Shown in pieces: positions 61,663-64,000 of a stretch of DNA of 64,000 bases. The stretch covers positions 558,001-622,000 of the forward strand of contig NZ_JAUSWH010000001.1 of assembly GCF_030815125.1 (NCBI RefSeq), written 5' to 3'. Made by a program: the position numbers and the translations under genes. Numbering within the stretch: the stretch's first letter is position 1; the number at the start of each line of letters is the position of its first letter. The DNA comes from Allorhizobium paknamense (GTDB taxonomy: Bacteria; Pseudomonadota; Alphaproteobacteria; Rhizobiales; Rhizobiaceae). The notes beneath the pieces are model-generated. The model did no database searches. It had not been told where the DNA came from and saw nothing but the letters and a program-made list of their open reading frames with translations.

Positions 61663-62454
61663 CTGGCTCGCGGCGACCTGACGGATTTGGAATGGCGGAT
61701 TGTTGAAGGACTGCTGCCCAATGAGCGCGGGAGGAAATCTCGCCCTTCTCACCATAATCGGCAGTATCTCAACGGAATGTTGCATATTCTGAGGGTCGGG
61801 TGCCCTTGGCGCGACATGCATGAGCGGTATGGCAAGTGGAATTCCGTCCACGTGCGCTTCCGCCGTTGGGCAGAGCAAGGCGTATGAGATGCCCTGCTGG
61901 AGACGCTTGTTGAACTGGGCCTGACCGATGACTGGCAGCATATGATCGACAGCACCACGGTTCGCGGCCATTTTTAGGCTGCGGGCGCAAAAGGGGGACT
62001 TATAAGGAGGCTTTTGGTCGATCACGCGGCGGCTTTTCGACGAAAATCCGCGCTCGTGCAGACGGTCAGGGACGCCCTCTCGGGTTCATCCTGACAGGTG
62101 GGAAGCTTCGGGTTAAAATACCGTTCCCGATCTGCCAGCCATCCCGGTTGCCAGCCGGGGCTGTTTCTCGCTGATAAGGTCTATGATAGCGGCGCCCTGC
62201 GCGAAGAGTTGCTAATCCACGGGATCAGGCCCGTTATCCATCCGAGGGCCAACCGCAAAGACCAACCCTCCTGTGACTTCACAGCCTACAGGGACCGAAA
62301 TCATATCGAGCGGCTGTTCAACCGGCTGAAGCAATTTCGTCGTGTCGCCACCCGATACGATAAAACCCGAAAATCCTTCGCCGCCTTTCTCGTGTTGGTC
62401 GCCGCAAGAATATGGTTGCCACACTTGCTCCGCTTCATGAGTTGTGCACCTTAG
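61663..62454 (+). pseudogene. Decayed IS5-family transposase
   Basis: The N-terminal part reads DLTDLEWRIVEGLLPNERG and CPWRDMHERYGKWNSVH, typical IS5/IS427 ORFA. It lacks a normal start (CTG at 61663 behind AGGAGG). A stop at 61885-61887 interrupts WAEQGV, after which DDWQHMIDSTTVRGH (the first catalytic aspartate region) continues in a shifted frame. Further frame changes occur before 62098. The C-terminal part LFLADKVYDSGALREELLIH, YRDRNHIERLFNRLKQFRRV (the catalytic glutamate region) is open to 62454. It cannot make a working transposase from one frame. Confidence 0.88.
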
Positions 62455-62490
62455 TTAAGACGGTAACACGCTGTAAACGAGGAGTAAATC

Positions 62491-62787
62491 TTGTATAACT
62501 TCAATCACTTAGACCGCATTGCGAAAGACCTGATCGCGACTGGGAAGGCAGCGGACGCGATCAAGATTTATCTTTTCATGGCAGATGGCGACCAGTCGTT
62601 GGATGCCGGATATCTCGGGGAGCGGCTGGGAGAGTGTTATGAGAAGATTGGTGACCTGCATGCCGCAAAATATTGGTATGGAAGAGCGGTGGAGGAAAAT
62701 CCCGACGTCAGGCTGATTTCTGTAGCAGCGCGTAAAAGGCTCCAAGAAGTCAGCATCGAAGCCTTTTTGGGCGACGCAGAAAAGTAG
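62491..62787 (+). CDS. TPR-like passenger protein inside the insertion sequence
   Basis: A 98-residue frame starting with TTG at 62491, seven bases after CGAGGAG. It lies between the transposase remnant and the right terminal repeat, on the same strand. The sequence YLGERLGECYEKIGDLHAAK followed by YWYGRAVEENP matches one tetratricopeptide repeat, with a related helix pair before it. Unlike the transposase it is free of stops or frameshifts. Base composition is less GC-rich than the host genes. Function unknown; TPR proteins mediate contacts. Confidence 0.65.
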   Translation: MYNFNHLDRIAKDLIATGKAADAIKIYLFMADGDQSLDAGYLGERLGECYEKIGDLHAAKYWYGRAVEENPDVRLISVAARKRLQEVSIEAFLGDAEK

Positions 62788-62826
62788 TTCTTAACGAGCA
62801 CCTCAAGCTACTTTGTCAACAGAACC

Positions 62827-62920
62827 TAGTATTCCCTTTTCGAATATCTCAAGCCCTTGATGCATTTGAGATATTCGAAATCTCTTCAAGACGAGGATGC
62901 GTTAGCATCTTCGAGCCTTG
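62827..62920. repeat. Family C repeat, copy 3, right piece
   Basis: Holds the end of hairpin 1 (TAGTATT), hairpin 2 (62838-62880, TTTTCGAATATCTC...) and hairpin 3 (62887-62920, GACGAGGATGC/GCATCTTCGAG). It ends 17 bases before the stop codon of glnE, which is convergent. Confidence 0.85.
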
Positions 62921-62936
62921 GTATAATTGGTCGGAT

Positions 62937-64000
62937 TTACCCCACCACCAGCCCCTGAAACACCCGCCGCACAGCGCGGGACATTTGCCGGATCTCTCCC
63001 TCCAGCGCCTTCATATCCGGGCAGTCGGCAAGTTTCAGCAGCCGGTCGGTCAGCCCCGCCGGCGCCGCTTCCGTCTCGAAATCCCCGTCTATCGACGTCC
63101 GGATCAGTTGCGATAGCTCGGTGTAGAGGTGAAGCGCCCGGCAGACCAGATCCAGATCGTCAGCACGCGTCCGCCCGGTCCCCAGGCTCGCCAATGCCTC
63201 CGCCGTGGTCAGCCCCATCCGCACCGGTCGCGCATCCGTCAACCGCAGCGTCTGCGCCATGAATTCCAGATCGATCAGCCCACCGGCCATCAGCTTGAAA
63301 TCCCAAAGATTCCGCGCAGGCTTCTCCGCCTCGATCAGCGCCCGCATCTCCCGCACATCCGCCTTCACCTTACCAACATCCCGCTTCAGCCCCAAGATAT
63401 CGGCAATGATCGCCTCTGCTTCGGCAATCAGGCCCCTGTCGCCAGCAATCAGCCGCGCCCGGGTCAGCGCCATGTGCTCCCAGGTCCAAGCCTCCTCCTG
63501 CTGGTAGCGGCGAAAGGCCTTGAGCCGCGTCGCAACCGGCCCTTTATTGCCGGAGGGGCGCAACCGCATATCCACCTCATACAGCACCCCCTCCGCGGTG
63601 GGGGCCGAAAGGGCGGCGATCAGCCGCTGCGTGAACCGGGTGTAGTAACGCACGGCATCCAGCGGCTTTGCCCCGTCGCTCTCGTCTGACTCATCGTCAT
63701 GTTCATACAGCAGGATCAGATCGACATCCGAACCGGCAGTCAGTTCCCGTGAGCCGAGCTTACCCATGCCCACCAGCGCCACCCGTCCACCGGCGATCTG
63801 CCCATGCGCCGCCGCAAGTTCCCGCCGCACCGCCTCAAAGGCCTCGGCAATTACCAGATCGGCGAGATCGGTAAAGGCCCGGCCCGCCGACGCCCCGGCA
63901 ATCACCCCGGTCAACAGCCGGATCCCGATCAGAAACCGCTGTTCTGCAGCAAAAATCCGCAATCGGTCGAGAATGTCCTCGTAAAGCCGCGCCCCGCTCA
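62937..64000 (-). CDS. glnE: Bifunctional glutamine synthetase adenylyltransferase/deadenylylase, C-terminal part
   Basis: About 354 codons of the 3' end; the 5' part lies beyond the right edge. The enzyme adds AMP to, or removes it from, glutamine synthetase under PII control. The nucleotidyltransferase motif GSDVDLILLYEHDDE carries the metal-binding aspartates of this domain (adenylyltransferase half), followed by EVDMRLRPSGNKGPVA and the helical domain GGLIDLEFMAQTLRL, all typical of GlnE. It converges on the kinase gene. The frame is open to the window edge (LYEDILDRLRIFAAEQRF region). Confidence 0.93.
   Translation of the reverse strand, partial: SGARLYEDILDRLRIFAAEQRFLIGIRLLTGVIAGASAGRAFTDLADLVIAEAFEAVRRELAAAHGQIAGGRVALVGMGKLGSRELTAGSDVDLILLYEHDDESDESDGAKPLDAVRYYTRFTQRLIAALSAPTAEGVLYEVDMRLRPSGNKGPVATRLKAFRRYQQEEAWTWEHMALTRARLIAGDRGLIAEAEAIIADILGLKRDVGKVKADVREMRALIEAEKPARNLWDFKLMAGGLIDLEFMAQTLRLTDARPVRMGLTTAEALASLGTGRTRADDLDLVCRALHLYTELSQLIRTSIDGDFETEAAPAGLTDRLLKLADCPDMKALEGEIRQMSRAVRRVFQGLVVG

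Larger units (their letters stand above)
61593..62826 (+). mobile_element. IS5-family insertion sequence (IS427-like group), 1234 bp
   Basis: Perfect 17-bp terminal inverted repeats GGTTCTGTTGACAAAGT (61593-61609) and its complement (62810-62826). TA is duplicated on both sides (61591-61592, 62827-62828), as known for the IS427 group. The transposase gene inside is broken. An extra 370 bases between the transposase and the right end carry an intact 98-residue ORF. The element has landed in hairpin 1 of a family C repeat. Confidence 0.88.

Noticed and set aside
4501-62920. Possible CRISPR arrays among the many short repeats
   Set aside because: The repeats are dispersed palindromic elements at gene borders; there are no regularly spaced direct repeats with unique spacers and no cas genes.

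Overview
The window reads as chromosomal DNA of an alphaproteobacterium of the order Rhizobiales, most likely Rhizobiaceae (Rhizobium, Agrobacterium or Allorhizobium). This is an inference from several things. The coding sequence is GC-rich. There are tandem RopA-type porins, a PleC-like kinase beside glnE, and an arabinonate-type IlvD/Edd dehydratase with the three cysteines spaced as in the rhizobial enzyme. Many intergenic palindromic repeats resemble the rhizobial intergenic mosaic elements (RIME). There are no rRNA genes, CRISPR array, prophage, or conjugation or secretion cluster. The species cannot be named from the sequence alone.

Layout. 1-1469: two porin genes in tandem (the first cut by the window edge). 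2059-3427: tRNA-Ser(GCU) and a ferredoxin-reductase-like flavoprotein. 3623-4497: two PilZ proteins, one canonical and one degenerate. 4841-7642: a HisC-like aminotransferase, a Sel1-like small protein, a DUF2147 protein and a tiny membrane ORF. 7701-9203: AMP nucleosidase. 9454-13019: a flippase-like membrane protein divergent from a GT2 plus GT39 pair, probably for lipid-linked sugar transfer to the envelope. 13443-19548: an SsuABC/TauABC-type transporter in one operon with an IlvD/Edd dehydratase and an RraA-like aldolase, with a divergent GntR regulator. 19670-22531: a class III aminotransferase divergent from a glutamine-synthetase-like ligase, a likely polyamine catabolic pair. 22869-28190: an oligopeptide ABC transporter operon with a fused DF ATPase. 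28288-33129: a frameshifted sulfotransferase-like gene, a lipid kinase, an MFS exporter, an HxlR regulator and a quinone-reductase-like dehydrogenase. 33587-39558: MgtE, then an RND efflux pair. 39742-44596: an SDR, RecQ and ETF-ubiquinone oxidoreductase. 44709-49853: tyrosinase, branched-chain aminotransferase, an Hsp70-like ATPase and an unusual uracil-DNA-glycosylase-like protein. 49977-53599: a repeat-rich stretch with small ORFs, an unrecognised 300-residue protein and an MFS transporter. 53730-58829: an EamA transporter, a membrane-free chemotaxis-type receptor and aminopeptidase N. 59237-64000: a PleC-like histidine kinase, a decayed IS5-family element with an intact passenger ORF, and the 3' part of glnE.

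The most unusual content is between the genes. At least four families of palindromic repeats occupy gene borders. One family (C) is found three times, always between convergent genes and always starting on the stop codon of one of them; one copy has been split by the insertion sequence. A second family (B) has one copy interrupted by a MITE-like element with an 8-bp target duplication. A separate 264-bp element has perfect 31-bp terminal inverted repeats, a TA duplication and two internal long hairpins. Several proteins have their last residues and stop codon supplied by these repeats.
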